The notes below the pieces were generated by a model. That model was given only the letters and a program-made list of their open reading frames with translations, was not told where the DNA came from and did not search any database. From positions 1 through 64,000 of the forward strand of contig CAVEMS010000006.1 of the NCBI GenBank assembly GCA_963616935.1: a stretch of DNA of 64,000 nucleotides. The letters are read 5' to 3'. The translations under genes and the position numbers were made by a program. This document shows, in pieces, positions 8,330 through 16,431 of this stretch (positions within the stretch are counted from its first letter, which is position 1; the number at the start of each line of letters is the position of its first letter). The stretch is from UBA4951 sp963616935 (lineage in GTDB: Bacteria; Bacillota_I; Bacilli_A; RFN20; CAG-826).

Positions 8330-8893
8330 ATGATTGAATTTAGAAATGCCTCATATGTCATAAGCGCCCCCGATTACTCATTGCGTCCGAAAGACAAGCT
8401 CCCGGAAATCGTCTTCATCGGGAAAAGCAACGTCGGGAAAAGCACTTTGATCAACCTCATTACTAACCAAAAACTTGCATATAGCTCCAAAAGCGCAGGC
8501 AAAACCAAGCTTTTGAACTATTTCTCAATCGACAAGAAATTCTATTTGGTCGATAGCCCCGGGTATGGATATACCGCCTATGGTTCGAGGGAAGATGAAG
8601 GGTTTTCGAAGATGATGGAGAACTATTTCGAAAATCCCCTTTTGAAAGGCGCCGTCTTGCTTTGCGACATCCGCCGATCGCTAAAGAAGGAAGAGCTTGA
8701 GATGGCGACATATCTAGAAGAGATGCATATACCTTATATATTGGTGTTCACCAAAAGCGACAAAGCCCTCCAAAAGGAAAAGGCTCAAGCGGCCCTCGAT
8801 TCCAAATCGATTCATCCGTCGCTAGTTTGCTATACTGGGCTAAAACTCGGCAGAGAAGAGATTCGGAAAGCGATTAATTCCCTCTTGAAATAG
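8330..8893 (+). CDS. engB: Ribosome biogenesis GTPase EngB (YsxC/YihA)
   Basis: 187-residue TRAFAC-class GTPase needed for late 50S subunit assembly. Motifs: G1 'GKSNVGKST' near residue 32, G2/G3 region with 'DSPGYGY', G4 'TKSD', and a G5-like 'YTGLKLG'. Length is typical of the family. Its place right after lon matches Bacillus subtilis (lonA-ysxC). No ribosome binding site precedes the ATG; a -10 hexamer six bases upstream points to a leaderless transcript. Confidence 0.95.
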   Translation: MIEFRNASYVISAPDYSLRPKDKLPEIVFIGKSNVGKSTLINLITNQKLAYSSKSAGKTKLLNYFSIDKKFYLVDSPGYGYTAYGSREDEGFSKMMENYFENPLLKGAVLLCDIRRSLKKEELEMATYLEEMHIPYILVFTKSDKALQKEKAQAALDSKSIHPSLVCYTGLKLGREEIRKAINSLLK

Positions 8894-8912
8894 CCTCCAA
8901 TCCGGGTATACT
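8885..8912 (+). promoter_or_regulatory. Promoter of the phosphodiesterase-like gene (leaderless)
   Basis: -35 TTGAAA (8885-8890) overlaps the engB stop codon; 16-base spacer; -10 TATACT (8907-8912). The ATG follows after eight bases and has no ribosome binding site. Confidence 0.7.
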
Positions 8913-8920
8913 AGCCCGCT

Positions 8921-10036
8921 ATGCAAAATGAACTCGATGAAACGCTATTCGATCATGAGCACACGATCGTAAACCTCTCCAATGCCATTTTGGCACATTA
9001 CGGCGTTAAGCCATTTCATAAGCCGTTAGATGAGGCGTTATCGCTATTCGAAGGCCATAGGAAGATCGCGATTTTCCTTTTCGATGCCTTAGGCGAGGCG
9101 ACGTTAAACACCTATAAGAAAGAGTCGGGCGAATTCCTAAAAAACGCGAAATTCGTGATCTATAGCACCAATCCTGCTACGACAGTGGCTTCGACTACCG
9201 CTTTCTTGACCGCCAAATTCCCGATCGAGACTGGATATTTGGGCTGGTCGCTATATTTCGACGAACTAGGCTATCCGCTCGAGGTTTTCCCGAATACCAA
9301 TGCCATAACTGGGAAAAAGGTCGGGGAAGATAACTATATGGAGAAAGTTTGCCCGACAATTAAAATCGATAGGATTCTTAGCGACCATGGCGTCAAAGCG
9401 AAATTGATTTTCCCTTCATCGATCGATGAAAACGGCCCGAAAACGCTAAAAGGGTCTTTCGAAGCGGCGTCTTCTTTCTTTCGTAACGGTGGCGAATTCG
9501 CTTACATATACCATCCTGAGCCAGATCACTACCTTCATATGGAGGGATTAGGTGGGAGACGTTCCAAGAAAGTGATCGCGAAAGCGGCCAAGTACCTTAA
9601 AAAATTCGCCAAAGAGCATCCTGATACATTGGTGCTTTCCATCGCCGATCATGGCATGACAAACGTCCTTATGAGGGATATTTCGGCCTTTCCGGAATTA
9701 TATTCGTGCATAAGCAAGCCGATATCGATAGAAGGAAGAACCGCATCTTTTTCGATCAAAGAGGGGAAGAAAAAGGAATTCGAAGAAGAATTCAACGAAA
9801 AATTCCCGCATATCGTTTTGCTTAAGAGAGAAGACGTTTTGAAGAAGGGCTATTTCGGAGAAGGGGAAATCAATCCGAAATGCCTCGAATTCATCGGCGA
9901 TTATATCGCTTTATCGAACGGCTCCGATTTTCTGATCGATTCGAAAACGACGCATTCCACGAAAGTCTTCAAAGGCCATCACGCTGGGATATCGCCTTCC
10001 GAAAGAAGGATAGTCGTAGCTTCTTGGAACGAATAG
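8921..10036 (+). CDS. Type I phosphodiesterase / nucleotide pyrophosphatase family protein
   Basis: 371-residue member of the alkaline phosphatase superfamily (type I phosphodiesterase/nucleotide pyrophosphatase). The metal-site motif is 'FLFDALGEATLN' near residue 50, with Asp as a metal ligand and Thr as probable nucleophile. Later metal ligands are suggested by 'PEPDHYLH', 'SIADHGM' and 'FKGHHAG'. No signal peptide, so it should act in the cytoplasm on a phosphodiester or sulfate ester; the substrate cannot be told. It has its own promoter inside the engB end and likely a leaderless mRNA. Confidence 0.8.
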   Translation: MQNELDETLFDHEHTIVNLSNAILAHYGVKPFHKPLDEALSLFEGHRKIAIFLFDALGEATLNTYKKESGEFLKNAKFVIYSTNPATTVASTTAFLTAKFPIETGYLGWSLYFDELGYPLEVFPNTNAITGKKVGEDNYMEKVCPTIKIDRILSDHGVKAKLIFPSSIDENGPKTLKGSFEAASSFFRNGGEFAYIYHPEPDHYLHMEGLGGRRSKKVIAKAAKYLKKFAKEHPDTLVLSIADHGMTNVLMRDISAFPELYSCISKPISIEGRTASFSIKEGKKKEFEEEFNEKFPHIVLLKREDVLKKGYFGEGEINPKCLEFIGDYIALSNGSDFLIDSKTTHSTKVFKGHHAGISPSERRIVVASWNE

Positions 10037-10053
10037 ATTGGCCGCCTTTTCTC

Positions 10054-10082
10054 TTGCAAAGAGAGGAAACGAAAATTAGACT
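10054..10082 (+). promoter_or_regulatory. Promoter of the valS T-box leader
   Basis: TTGCAA (10054-10059), 17-base spacer, TAGACT (10077-10082). It would start the leader RNA near 10089. Confidence 0.55.
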
Positions 10083-10088
10083 ATATCC

Positions 10089-10283
10089 GTCCTAAGACGA
10101 AGAGGGATCCCGTCGCTCTTTCCTAAGAGAGCCTCGTTAGCTGCGAAGAGGTGAAAGAGAAGGGTGAGTCGCTTCCGAGGAAGGTTTATCCCGTTTATCG
10201 CGTTAAGATAGTCAAAGTGCTTAGTTACCTAAGAATTAGGGTGGTACCGCGGTCCCTCCGTCCCTTGGTGGGGCTTTTTATTT
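10089..10283 (+). ncRNA. T-box riboswitch leader controlling valS
   Basis: The diagnostic T-box AGGGTGGTACCGCGG lies at 10238-10252. It is followed by a C-rich/G-rich terminator stem and a T-run (about 10254-10280), just before the valS ribosome binding site. Upstream, CTCTTTC pairs with GAAAGAG around an apical CCTC/GAGG hairpin, forming Stem I. Uncharged tRNA should pair with the T-box bulge and the specifier codon, stabilise the antiterminator and allow valS transcription. A GTG (Val) at 10164-10166 followed by A is a candidate specifier, by position only. Confidence 0.88.
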
Positions 10284-10298
10284 ATTGGGAGGCGTGAC

Positions 10299-12881
10299 AT
10301 GCTAGAAAAACACTACAATCCGGCCAAAGTCGAAGAAGGAAAGTATGAGAAGTGGAAGGAAAAAGGCTATTTCTTCGCCGGGAAAGACGAATCCAAACCG
10401 GCTTTCAGTTTGGTGATACCTCCTCCAAATGTCACGGGAAAACTCCATTTGGGCCATGCGATGGACACCACCTTGGAAGACATTGTCTCCCGTTATAAAA
10501 GGGCCAAAGGATACGATGTTCTTTGGGTGCCGGGTGTCGATCACGCCGGTATCGCGACGCAAGCGAAAGTGGAAGAAAAACTTAGAAAAGAAGGCTTATC
10601 CCGTTATGACTTGGGCCGCGAGGAGTTTTTGAAACGGGCGTACGCTTGGAAAGACGAATACGCCGCGACCATTCACTCGCAATGGGCTAAACTCGGTCTT
10701 TCCGTTGACTATAGCCGCGAAAGATTCACCCTTGATGAAGGTCTTTCGAAAGCGGTCCGCAAAGTCTTCGTGACGCTATATAACGAAGGCTTGATATACC
10801 AGGGCGAAAGAATCATCAACTGGGATCCGGAGCTTCGCACCGCTTTAAGCAACATCGAAGTCGTCCATAGCGACGATCCAGGCGAATTCTTCTATTTCAA
10901 GTACGACGTCGTCGGAGAAGATGGACGTTCTTTGATCGTTGCCACGACCAGACCCGAGACGATGTTCGGAGACACCGCGATTTTCGTCAATCCGAAAGAC
11001 AAACGCTATAAGGACCTCGTCGGAAAAGAGGCGATAAACCCCGCAAACGGCGACAAATTGCCGATTATGGCCGATAGGTATGTCGATATCGCCTTCGGCA
11101 CCGGCGCCATGAAATGCACCCCAGCCCACGATCCGAACGATTTCCAATTGGCCAAAAAATACGGTTTCCCATTCATCAAAGTGCTCGATGAGACGGCGCA
11201 TATGAATGAGAAGGCCGGCAAGTACGCCGGAATGGACCGTTACGAATGCCGCAAAGCCTTAGTCGAAGACATCGATAAGGGCGGGCATCTTGTCAAGATA
11301 GAAAAGATTACGCACGCCGTCGGCCATAGCGAAAGGAGCGGAGCCATCGTCGAGCCGATGCTTTCTAAGCAATGGTTCGTCAAGATGAAGCCGCTTGCCG
11401 AACGTTTGTTGGCCAACCAAAAAGGAGACGACCGTGTCGAATTCATCCCAAAACGATTTGAGAAAGTCTTGATCAGATGGATGAGCGAGGTCGACGATTG
11501 GTGCATTTCCCGTCAGCTTTGGTGGGGGCATCGAATCCCGGCTTACACGAATAAGAAAACCGGCGAGATGGTGGTGAGCGAAACGCCGCTCCCAGAAAGC
11601 GAATACGCGCAGGATGAGGACGTTTTGGACACTTGGTTCTCAAGCGGATTATGGCCTTTCGCGACCTTAGGCTGGCCGGATACGGAGTGCCACGATTTCA
11701 AACGTTACTTCCCAACGAGTGTCTTGGTGACGGGATACGACATCATCTTCTTCTGGGTGAGCCGCATGGTCTTCCAATCGCTACATTTCACCGACAAAGC
11801 GCCATTCCATCAGGTTTTAATCCATGGGCTTGTGCGCGATTCCCTTGGCAGGAAGATGTCCAAATCCCTCGGCAATGGCGTCGATCCAAATGACGTCATC
11901 GAAAAGTACGGTGCCGATGCGATGAGGCTTTTCATCACCACGAGCGGCGCTCCGGGACTCGATATGCGCTATAGCGAGGAGAAGGTCGAGGCGAGCGAGA
12001 ACTATCTAAACAAAATCTGGAACGCCACCCGTTATGTGGAGGGTGTTTTGGGTGAGGATTACACGCCTTCGAAGATCGATAAGAAGGCGCTCAATCCGAT
12101 TGATAAGGCCATTTTGACGCGCTTGGAGAAGACGATAAAGAAGGTGACCGAGAAGATGGACAAATACGAATTCGGTCAGGCTTCGAGCACTTTATATAAC
12201 TTCGTCTATGACGATTTCTGCTCCTCTTATCTCGAGATGAGCAAGGTGAGTCTTCAAAAAGGCGAGGCGAAAGGCACGAAAGACGTCCTTTATTTCACCC
12301 TCAAAGCCATATTGCTCATGATTTACCCTTATTGCCCATTCATCGCCGAGGAGCTCTATCTTTCCTTGCCGTCGCACTTGGAATCGATAATGGAGGAAGG
12401 CTATCCGGTCTATGAGAAGGAATACATCTTCGCAAAAGACGATAAGGCCGTTGCTTTGTTAGAAAGGATGATCAAGGATATCCGTAACTACAAATCGATG
12501 AACTCGATCGCCCCGAACGCCGAGATCAAACTGACCATCTCTCCAAAAGAGCCATTCGTTGGAGCGAGCGACTATCTCTCGCGTTTCTCTTTCGCTAAGC
12601 ATATCGACGTCAAGAGCGGCAAACTAGAGGGCAACACCTTCGTTTACCCATCTTTGTCGATGGCGGTGGAAGAAGATATCGATTCGTCCGCTTTAAAGGC
12701 GAAACTCGAGGCGGAACTTACGAAGACCAAAGCCGAAATCGAGCGCTCCAAGAAAATGCTTTCTAATCCTGGCTTCATGCAAAAAGCCCCGAAAGAGAAA
12801 ATCAGCATCGAAGAGGAAAAGCTCAAGAAAAACACCGAATTGCTCGACGCCATCTCTCAAAGGCTATCTTCTTTGAAATAA
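10299..12881 (+). CDS. valS: Valyl-tRNA synthetase
   Basis: 860-residue class I synthetase that charges tRNA-Val. Motifs: HIGH box as 'PNVTGKLHLGHAM' near residue 45, the CP1 editing domain (about 180-330, with 'ATTRPETMFGDTA'), KMSKS as 'GRKMSKSLGNG' near residue 520, anticodon-binding helices, and the C-terminal coiled coil typical of ValRS that contacts the tRNA elbow ('LKAKLEAELTKTKAEI'). Length is normal. GGGAGG precedes the ATG. Expression should respond to Val-tRNA charging through the T-box leader. Confidence 0.97.
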   Translation: MLEKHYNPAKVEEGKYEKWKEKGYFFAGKDESKPAFSLVIPPPNVTGKLHLGHAMDTTLEDIVSRYKRAKGYDVLWVPGVDHAGIATQAKVEEKLRKEGLSRYDLGREEFLKRAYAWKDEYAATIHSQWAKLGLSVDYSRERFTLDEGLSKAVRKVFVTLYNEGLIYQGERIINWDPELRTALSNIEVVHSDDPGEFFYFKYDVVGEDGRSLIVATTRPETMFGDTAIFVNPKDKRYKDLVGKEAINPANGDKLPIMADRYVDIAFGTGAMKCTPAHDPNDFQLAKKYGFPFIKVLDETAHMNEKAGKYAGMDRYECRKALVEDIDKGGHLVKIEKITHAVGHSERSGAIVEPMLSKQWFVKMKPLAERLLANQKGDDRVEFIPKRFEKVLIRWMSEVDDWCISRQLWWGHRIPAYTNKKTGEMVVSETPLPESEYAQDEDVLDTWFSSGLWPFATLGWPDTECHDFKRYFPTSVLVTGYDIIFFWVSRMVFQSLHFTDKAPFHQVLIHGLVRDSLGRKMSKSLGNGVDPNDVIEKYGADAMRLFITTSGAPGLDMRYSEEKVEASENYLNKIWNATRYVEGVLGEDYTPSKIDKKALNPIDKAILTRLEKTIKKVTEKMDKYEFGQASSTLYNFVYDDFCSSYLEMSKVSLQKGEAKGTKDVLYFTLKAILLMIYPYCPFIAEELYLSLPSHLESIMEEGYPVYEKEYIFAKDDKAVALLERMIKDIRNYKSMNSIAPNAEIKLTISPKEPFVGASDYLSRFSFAKHIDVKSGKLEGNTFVYPSLSMAVEEDIDSSALKAKLEAELTKTKAEIERSKKMLSNPGFMQKAPKEKISIEEEKLKKNTELLDAISQRLSSLK

Positions 12882-12936
12882 AGCGGTTCTTTTCCCTCGA
12901 TTTGCCTCTATATGAATAGTGGGGAGGTGATTGAGG

Positions 12937-13119
12937 ATGGAAGGGAGCCTATTGACGTTAGAAGAGAGAATGTCGATAAAACCTGGCGAGGTAATTACGC
13001 TTACTGCCGTCATGGCCGTTTTGGCGATATCCGTGATGGCGGTCATTTGCTACCGGCTTTTCAAAAGTAGCGGCGGCAGCGCCAAAATTCCTGGCGGTTG
13101 GTCGTTTAGCTGGAAGTGA
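12937..13119 (+). CDS. Small single-pass membrane protein (60 aa), uncharacterised
   Basis: 60 residues. The ATG at 12937 is preceded by a very strong ribosome binding site, GGGGAGGTGA, six bases away. An N-terminal amphipathic part ('LLTLEERMSIKPGE') precedes one long hydrophobic segment (about 21-42). The tail is short, basic and glycine/tryptophan rich ('PGGWSFSWK'), so it should sit in the membrane with an exposed aromatic end. No family recognised with certainty. It lies between valS and the rplU promoter. The strong site and sensible protein architecture argue for a real gene; a holin-like, signalling or bacteriocin-like peptide are possibilities only. Confidence 0.6.
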   Translation: MEGSLLTLEERMSIKPGEVITLTAVMAVLAISVMAVICYRLFKSSGGSAKIPGGWSFSWK

Positions 13120-13157
13120 AGAAAATCATCATTTTTCCTTTTATTTCGACGGAATGA

Positions 13158-13166
13158 TGGTATATT
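13158..13166 (+). promoter_or_regulatory. Extended -10 promoter of the rplU operon
   Basis: TGG followed by TATATT (13161-13166). The predicted RNA starts near 13173 and carries a leader of about 100 bases. Confidence 0.55.
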
Positions 13167-13172
13167 AACCAC

Positions 13173-13260
13173 GTTGCAGCCCTCGATAGGGTTTCAACCG
13201 CGTCTCAACGGTCCCTAATTAGCGTTCGTCGCTAAACCGTCAGAGCGAGTCTAAAGCCAT
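13173..13260 (+). ncRNA. Putative L21-type ribosomal protein leader
   Basis: Structured leader before rplU, where Firmicutes often have the autoregulatory L21 leader. A clear hairpin is visible: ACGGT (13208-13212) with ACCGT (13236-13240), enclosing TTAGCG/CGCTAA with a five-base loop. The next element is the rplU ribosome binding site AGGAGG. Assignment to the Rfam L21 leader family is by position and structure, not by a covariance search. Confidence 0.5.
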
Positions 13261-13273
13261 AGGAGGAAATAGC

Positions 13274-13582
13274 ATGTACGCCATCGTGGAAACCGGCGGC
13301 AAGCAACTCAAGGTTTCGGTCGGAGACAAGATCTACGTCGAGAAACTTGATGTCGAAGCCGGAAAAGACGTGACTCTTGAAAAAGTCCTTTTCGTCGGCG
13401 GTGAGAAAAACGTTTTCGGCAATCCTTTCGTTAAGGGTGCCAGCGTCACCGCAAAAGTCGAAAAACAAGGCCTTTGCAAGAAAATCACGGTCTACAAATA
13501 CAAGAGCAAGGCGAACGTCCGCCGCAAACACGGCCATCGTCAACCGTATACTTGCCTTGTCATCAAAGCCATCAACGCCTAA
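13274..13582 (+). CDS. rplU: 50S ribosomal protein L21
   Basis: 102-residue L21, a 23S rRNA-binding protein of the large subunit. Starts with the family's 'YAIVETGGKQLKV'; the C-terminal 'KSKANVRRKHGHRQPYT' is the rRNA-binding signature. AGGAGG precedes the ATG. First gene of the rplU-prp-rpmA operon; its stop overlaps the prp start (TAATG). Confidence 0.97.
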   Translation: MYAIVETGGKQLKVSVGDKIYVEKLDVEAGKDVTLEKVLFVGGEKNVFGNPFVKGASVTAKVEKQGLCKKITVYKYKSKANVRRKHGHRQPYTCLVIKAINA

Positions 13583-13893
13583 TGATCAAAATCGTTTTCG
13601 CCTATCGTGATTCGGATATCGTCTCGTTAGAGGTCAAAGGCCACGCCAATAGCGCGCCTCACGGCAAAGACCTAGTCTGCGCCGGCGTAAGCGCCGTTAT
13701 GCTCGGCTTAAACGCCTTGACGGACGACGACAATTACGATTTGAAGCAAAATGAAGGGCATGTGCTAATAACCGCTAAAAATACGGTGACTGAGCACGAT
13801 CGAATCGTCTTCTCGACAATCGAGAAGCAATTAGAAAGCCTTGCATCATCCTATCCGGACAATGTGAGACTAGAAAGGAAAAAGAAGCAATGA
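13582..13893 (+). CDS. prp: Ribosomal-processing cysteine protease Prp (YsxB)
   Basis: 103-residue member of the YsxB/Prp family, which in Staphylococcus and relatives removes the N-terminal extension of ribosomal protein L27. The catalytic pair is visible: His in 'KGHANSAPHG' near residue 21 and Cys in 'LVCAGVSAVM' near residue 34. It lies between rplU and rpmA as in other Firmicutes and overlaps both neighbours (TAATG at the start, ATGA at the end), so translation is coupled. The rpmA product here carries the matching cleavable extension. Confidence 0.93.
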   Translation: MIKIVFAYRDSDIVSLEVKGHANSAPHGKDLVCAGVSAVMLGLNALTDDDNYDLKQNEGHVLITAKNTVTEHDRIVFSTIEKQLESLASSYPDNVRLERKKKQ

Positions 13894-14177
13894 AATTCAT
13901 TATCGATTTGCAGTTCTTCGCCTCCAAAAAAGGCGTCTCGAGCACCAAGAACGGCCGTGATTCGGCCGGTCGTAGGCTTGGCGCCAAAGTCGGCGACGGA
14001 CAACATGTCATAGCCGGAAACATCCTTTACCGTCAACGCGGCACGAAGGTCTATCCGGGCGCCAATTGCAAACGCGGCAGCGATGACACCATCTACACCT
14101 TGATCGATGGAATCGTCAAATTCGAGCGCGTCGGACGCGATAGGAAACGCGTTTCCGTCTACGCTGAAGCGAAATAA
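13890..14177 (+). CDS. rpmA: 50S ribosomal protein L27 with Prp-cleavable N-terminus
   Basis: 95-residue L27, whose N-terminus reaches the peptidyl-transferase centre. The first residues include 'LQFFASKKG', the recognition site for Prp, which in Firmicutes cuts after FF so that the mature protein begins with A-S-K-K-G. The body ('SAGRRLGAK', 'RQRGTKVYPG') is standard. The ATG overlaps the prp stop and a weak AAGAAG lies upstream. A terminator follows directly, ending the operon. Confidence 0.96.
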   Translation: MKFIIDLQFFASKKGVSSTKNGRDSAGRRLGAKVGDGQHVIAGNILYRQRGTKVYPGANCKRGSDDTIYTLIDGIVKFERVGRDRKRVSVYAEAK

Positions 14178-14192
14178 CGCTAGCAAGTCCAA

Positions 14193-14216
14193 ACGGCACT
14201 TCGGTGCCGTTTTTTT
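14193..14216 (+). terminator. Rho-independent terminator after rpmA
   Basis: 7-bp perfect stem ACGGCAC/GTGCCGT with a TTCG tetraloop and six T. Confidence 0.93.
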
Positions 14217-14274
14217 CTCGCTTTCATCTTCGATAAATATAGAGCGACGTATTTTTAATTTCCGTGATAGAGGT

Positions 14275-14280
14275 TATAAT
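14275..14280 (+). promoter_or_regulatory. -10 element of the glycosyltransferase gene (leaderless)
   Basis: Consensus TATAAT seven bases before the ATG at 14288; no ribosome binding site; -35 weak. Confidence 0.55.
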
Positions 14281-14287
14281 AATATCG

Positions 14288-15040
14288 ATGAAGTTATCGG
14301 TCGTCTTCCCATCCAAAAACCAATCGGAAAAGCTTCTTAGGAACATCCTCGAAAAGGGGCTTCCTTTTTTTGATGGTTTAGGCATCGTCTATGAATTCGT
14401 GATAGTTCTCGACGGAAGCGACGAAGAGAATGTGAGAATCATGATGTCCGCTAAGGAAAGGCTTCCGATGCAAGTCAAAATCGCGCCTTATTCGCCGCTT
14501 TTGGGCAAAGGGCACAATGTGAAGGTCGGAATCGAGATGGCCGAAGGCGATTTCGTCTTGTTTATGGACGCCGATTTCGCAACCGATTTGAAGACCCTTG
14601 AGCCGATGCTTAAAGATATCGATAAATACGTCGGTTTCATTGCGTCTCGCCATTTGTCAGACAGCGTCATCGTGGCCAAGCAGCCGCTGATTAGGCGTTT
14701 TATCGGCGGAATGTCGAGGAAGATGATAAGGCATCGTTTCCATCTCCCTTATCGCGATACTCAATGCGGTTTCAAGATGTTTAGGACCGATGTCGCCAAG
14801 GAAATGGCGAAAAAGCAGATAATCGACGGCTTCGCCTTCGACGTCGAATATCTATATTTCTTGAAATTGAATGGTTTCGTCACGAAAGAATATCCATGCC
14901 GCTGGGTCGACGATTCAAATAGCAGCATCTCACATCCGCTAAAAACGTCGCTTAGATTCATGAAGGACATGCGGCGGATAAAGAAAAACAAAGCCAATTA
15001 CCTTCTCTCCGAGGAGACGTTGAATAATTTGAGGAAATAA
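14288..15040 (+). CDS. Family 2 glycosyltransferase (dolichyl-phosphate-glucosyltransferase-like)
   Basis: 250-residue GT-A fold glycosyltransferase of family 2, closest in pattern to the ALG5/polyprenyl-phosphate sugar transferases. Visible motifs: nucleotide-binding start 'LSVVFPSKNQ', 'LDGSDEEN', the DxD-type metal site 'FMDADFATDL' near residue 97, acceptor-site 'DTQCGFKMF' and 'FDVEYLY'. No membrane segments, so it likely works peripherally on a lipid-phosphate carrier. The start at 14288 replaces an in-frame GTG at 14264 that lies upstream of the -10 box. It ends two bases before obgE. Confidence 0.85.
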   Translation: MKLSVVFPSKNQSEKLLRNILEKGLPFFDGLGIVYEFVIVLDGSDEENVRIMMSAKERLPMQVKIAPYSPLLGKGHNVKVGIEMAEGDFVLFMDADFATDLKTLEPMLKDIDKYVGFIASRHLSDSVIVAKQPLIRRFIGGMSRKMIRHRFHLPYRDTQCGFKMFRTDVAKEMAKKQIIDGFAFDVEYLYFLKLNGFVTKEYPCRWVDDSNSSISHPLKTSLRFMKDMRRIKKNKANYLLSEETLNNLRK

Positions 15041-15041
15041 T

Positions 15042-16316
15042 ATGCTTATTGATAGGTGCGTAATAGAAGTAAGAAGTGGAAAAGGCGGCGATGGAGCCAT
15101 TTCCTTTTTACAAGACAAAATGACCCAATGGGGCGGCCCAGATGGCGGAAACGGAGGCAAAGGCGGATCGATTTATTTCGTCGCGACCGCCAATTTGAAC
15201 ACCCTTTTCACTTTCAGGCATTCGAGGACGATCATCGCCCTCGATGGCGAAAAAGGTCTTAAAAAGAACATGTACGGCAAAGACGCTAAAGACGTCGATG
15301 TCATGGTTCCGATGGGAACGGTCGTCTATGAGGAAGATAGTGGGCGCTTGATAGCCGACCTTTCAAAGGAAGGCGAAAGGGTGTTGATTGCCAAAGGCGG
15401 TAGAGGCGGCCGTGGGAATGCCGCTTTCAAATCTTCGAGGAGAAGGATTCCTAGAATTGCCGAAAATGGCCATCCAGGCGAAAGAAAACGCCTTGTTTTG
15501 GAACTTAAGATGCTTGCTGATGCGGGCCTAGTTGGCTTCCCTAGCGTTGGCAAGAGCACGATGTTAAACGTCTCAACGAGAGCCCATGCCGAAACGGCTG
15601 ACTATCCTTTTACCACGATCGAGCCGAATCTCGGGGTCGTCGCCTTGAAGGATGGCCGACGCTATATTTTGGCCGATATGCCAGGACTAATCGAAGGGGC
15701 GCACGAGGGAAAAGGACTAGGAATCCGCTTTTTGCGACACATTGAGCGTTGCCGCGTTTTGATTCATTTGGTCTCGATGTCGGGGGAACGGGATCCTTAT
15801 TCCGATTATCTGATCATCAACGATGAGCTCAAGGGATATGGCGGAGAACTCGAAAAAAGGCCGCAGATCGTCGTTTCCTCGATGATGGACGTCGAAGGGG
15901 CGACGGAAAGGAAGGCGGAATTCGATAAGAAACTAGGCTTCGCCTCGATGCCGCTATCGAGTTTTAGCCGTGAGGGCTTAGACGATATACTCTCTAAAGC
16001 CGCCGATCTGATCGAAAGGACGCCGCTATTCGAACTCAAAGGCAAGACGGACGAAGACGAATACCGGGTTTATGACGCCAGAAATGAAGAAAAGAAGAAA
16101 GAGATACATATCTTCAAAGAGGATGCGCATTATTACGTGATCAAAGGGGAAGAAGTCGAGAAGCGGGCCGCTTTGATAAACACCTCAACGGAAGAAGGGA
16201 TGGAGAAATTGATTCGTTTGCTCGAAAGCTACGATATCGACGCGAAACTTGAGGCTTATGGCGTCAAGAAAGGCGAAACGGTGGCTATCGGGGAGACCGA
16301 ATTCATATATTCGTAA
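15042..16316 (+). CDS. obgE: GTPase Obg
   Basis: 424-residue Obg GTPase (50S assembly, stringent and stress signalling, binds ppGpp). The N-terminal glycine-rich Obg fold (about 1-158, 'GGPDGGNGGKGGS') is followed by the G domain with G1 'GFPSVGKST', G3 'DMPGLIEGA' and an atypical G4 region ('SSMMDVEGA' where NKxD is usual), then the C-terminal OCT domain (about 345-424) of Gram-positive Obg. GAGG precedes the ATG. Starts a tight run: obgE, a 33-residue ORF, ruvA, ruvB. Confidence 0.95.
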   Translation: MLIDRCVIEVRSGKGGDGAISFLQDKMTQWGGPDGGNGGKGGSIYFVATANLNTLFTFRHSRTIIALDGEKGLKKNMYGKDAKDVDVMVPMGTVVYEEDSGRLIADLSKEGERVLIAKGGRGGRGNAAFKSSRRRIPRIAENGHPGERKRLVLELKMLADAGLVGFPSVGKSTMLNVSTRAHAETADYPFTTIEPNLGVVALKDGRRYILADMPGLIEGAHEGKGLGIRFLRHIERCRVLIHLVSMSGERDPYSDYLIINDELKGYGGELEKRPQIVVSSMMDVEGATERKAEFDKKLGFASMPLSSFSREGLDDILSKAADLIERTPLFELKGKTDEDEYRVYDARNEEKKKEIHIFKEDAHYYVIKGEEVEKRAALINTSTEEGMEKLIRLLESYDIDAKLEAYGVKKGETVAIGETEFIYS

Positions 16317-16325
16317 GGAGAGGGG

Positions 16326-16427
16326 ATGAAGAAAGAGGAAATCGCGAAAATAGCGGCAGCTGCGCTCCCTTTATTGGGCTCTTTGGTTGCATTAATCGCC
16401 GTTTTGATAGGGATTTTCGTCTTATAG
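16326..16427 (+). CDS. Tiny transmembrane peptide (33 aa) between obgE and ruvA
   Basis: 33-residue ORF: a charged N-terminus M-K-K-E-E, then an almost uninterrupted hydrophobic helix ('ALPLLGSLVALIAVLIGIFV'). Its ATG is preceded by GGAGAGGGG, better than the site of many annotated genes nearby, and it fills the gap between obgE (9 bases) and ruvA (4 bases), so all three are probably co-translated. RuvA has no ribosome binding site of its own and may depend on translation of this peptide. Family unknown; it could be a small membrane regulator or simply a coupling peptide. Confidence 0.6.
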   Translation: MKKEEIAKIAAAALPLLGSLVALIAVLIGIFVL

Positions 16428-16431
16428 GCTT

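Noticed and set aside
13125..13160. Imperfect inverted repeat (CATCATT...TCC / GGAATGATG) before the rplU promoter
   Set aside because: It has a bulge and no T-run, and overlaps the -35 region; too weak to call a terminator or operator.
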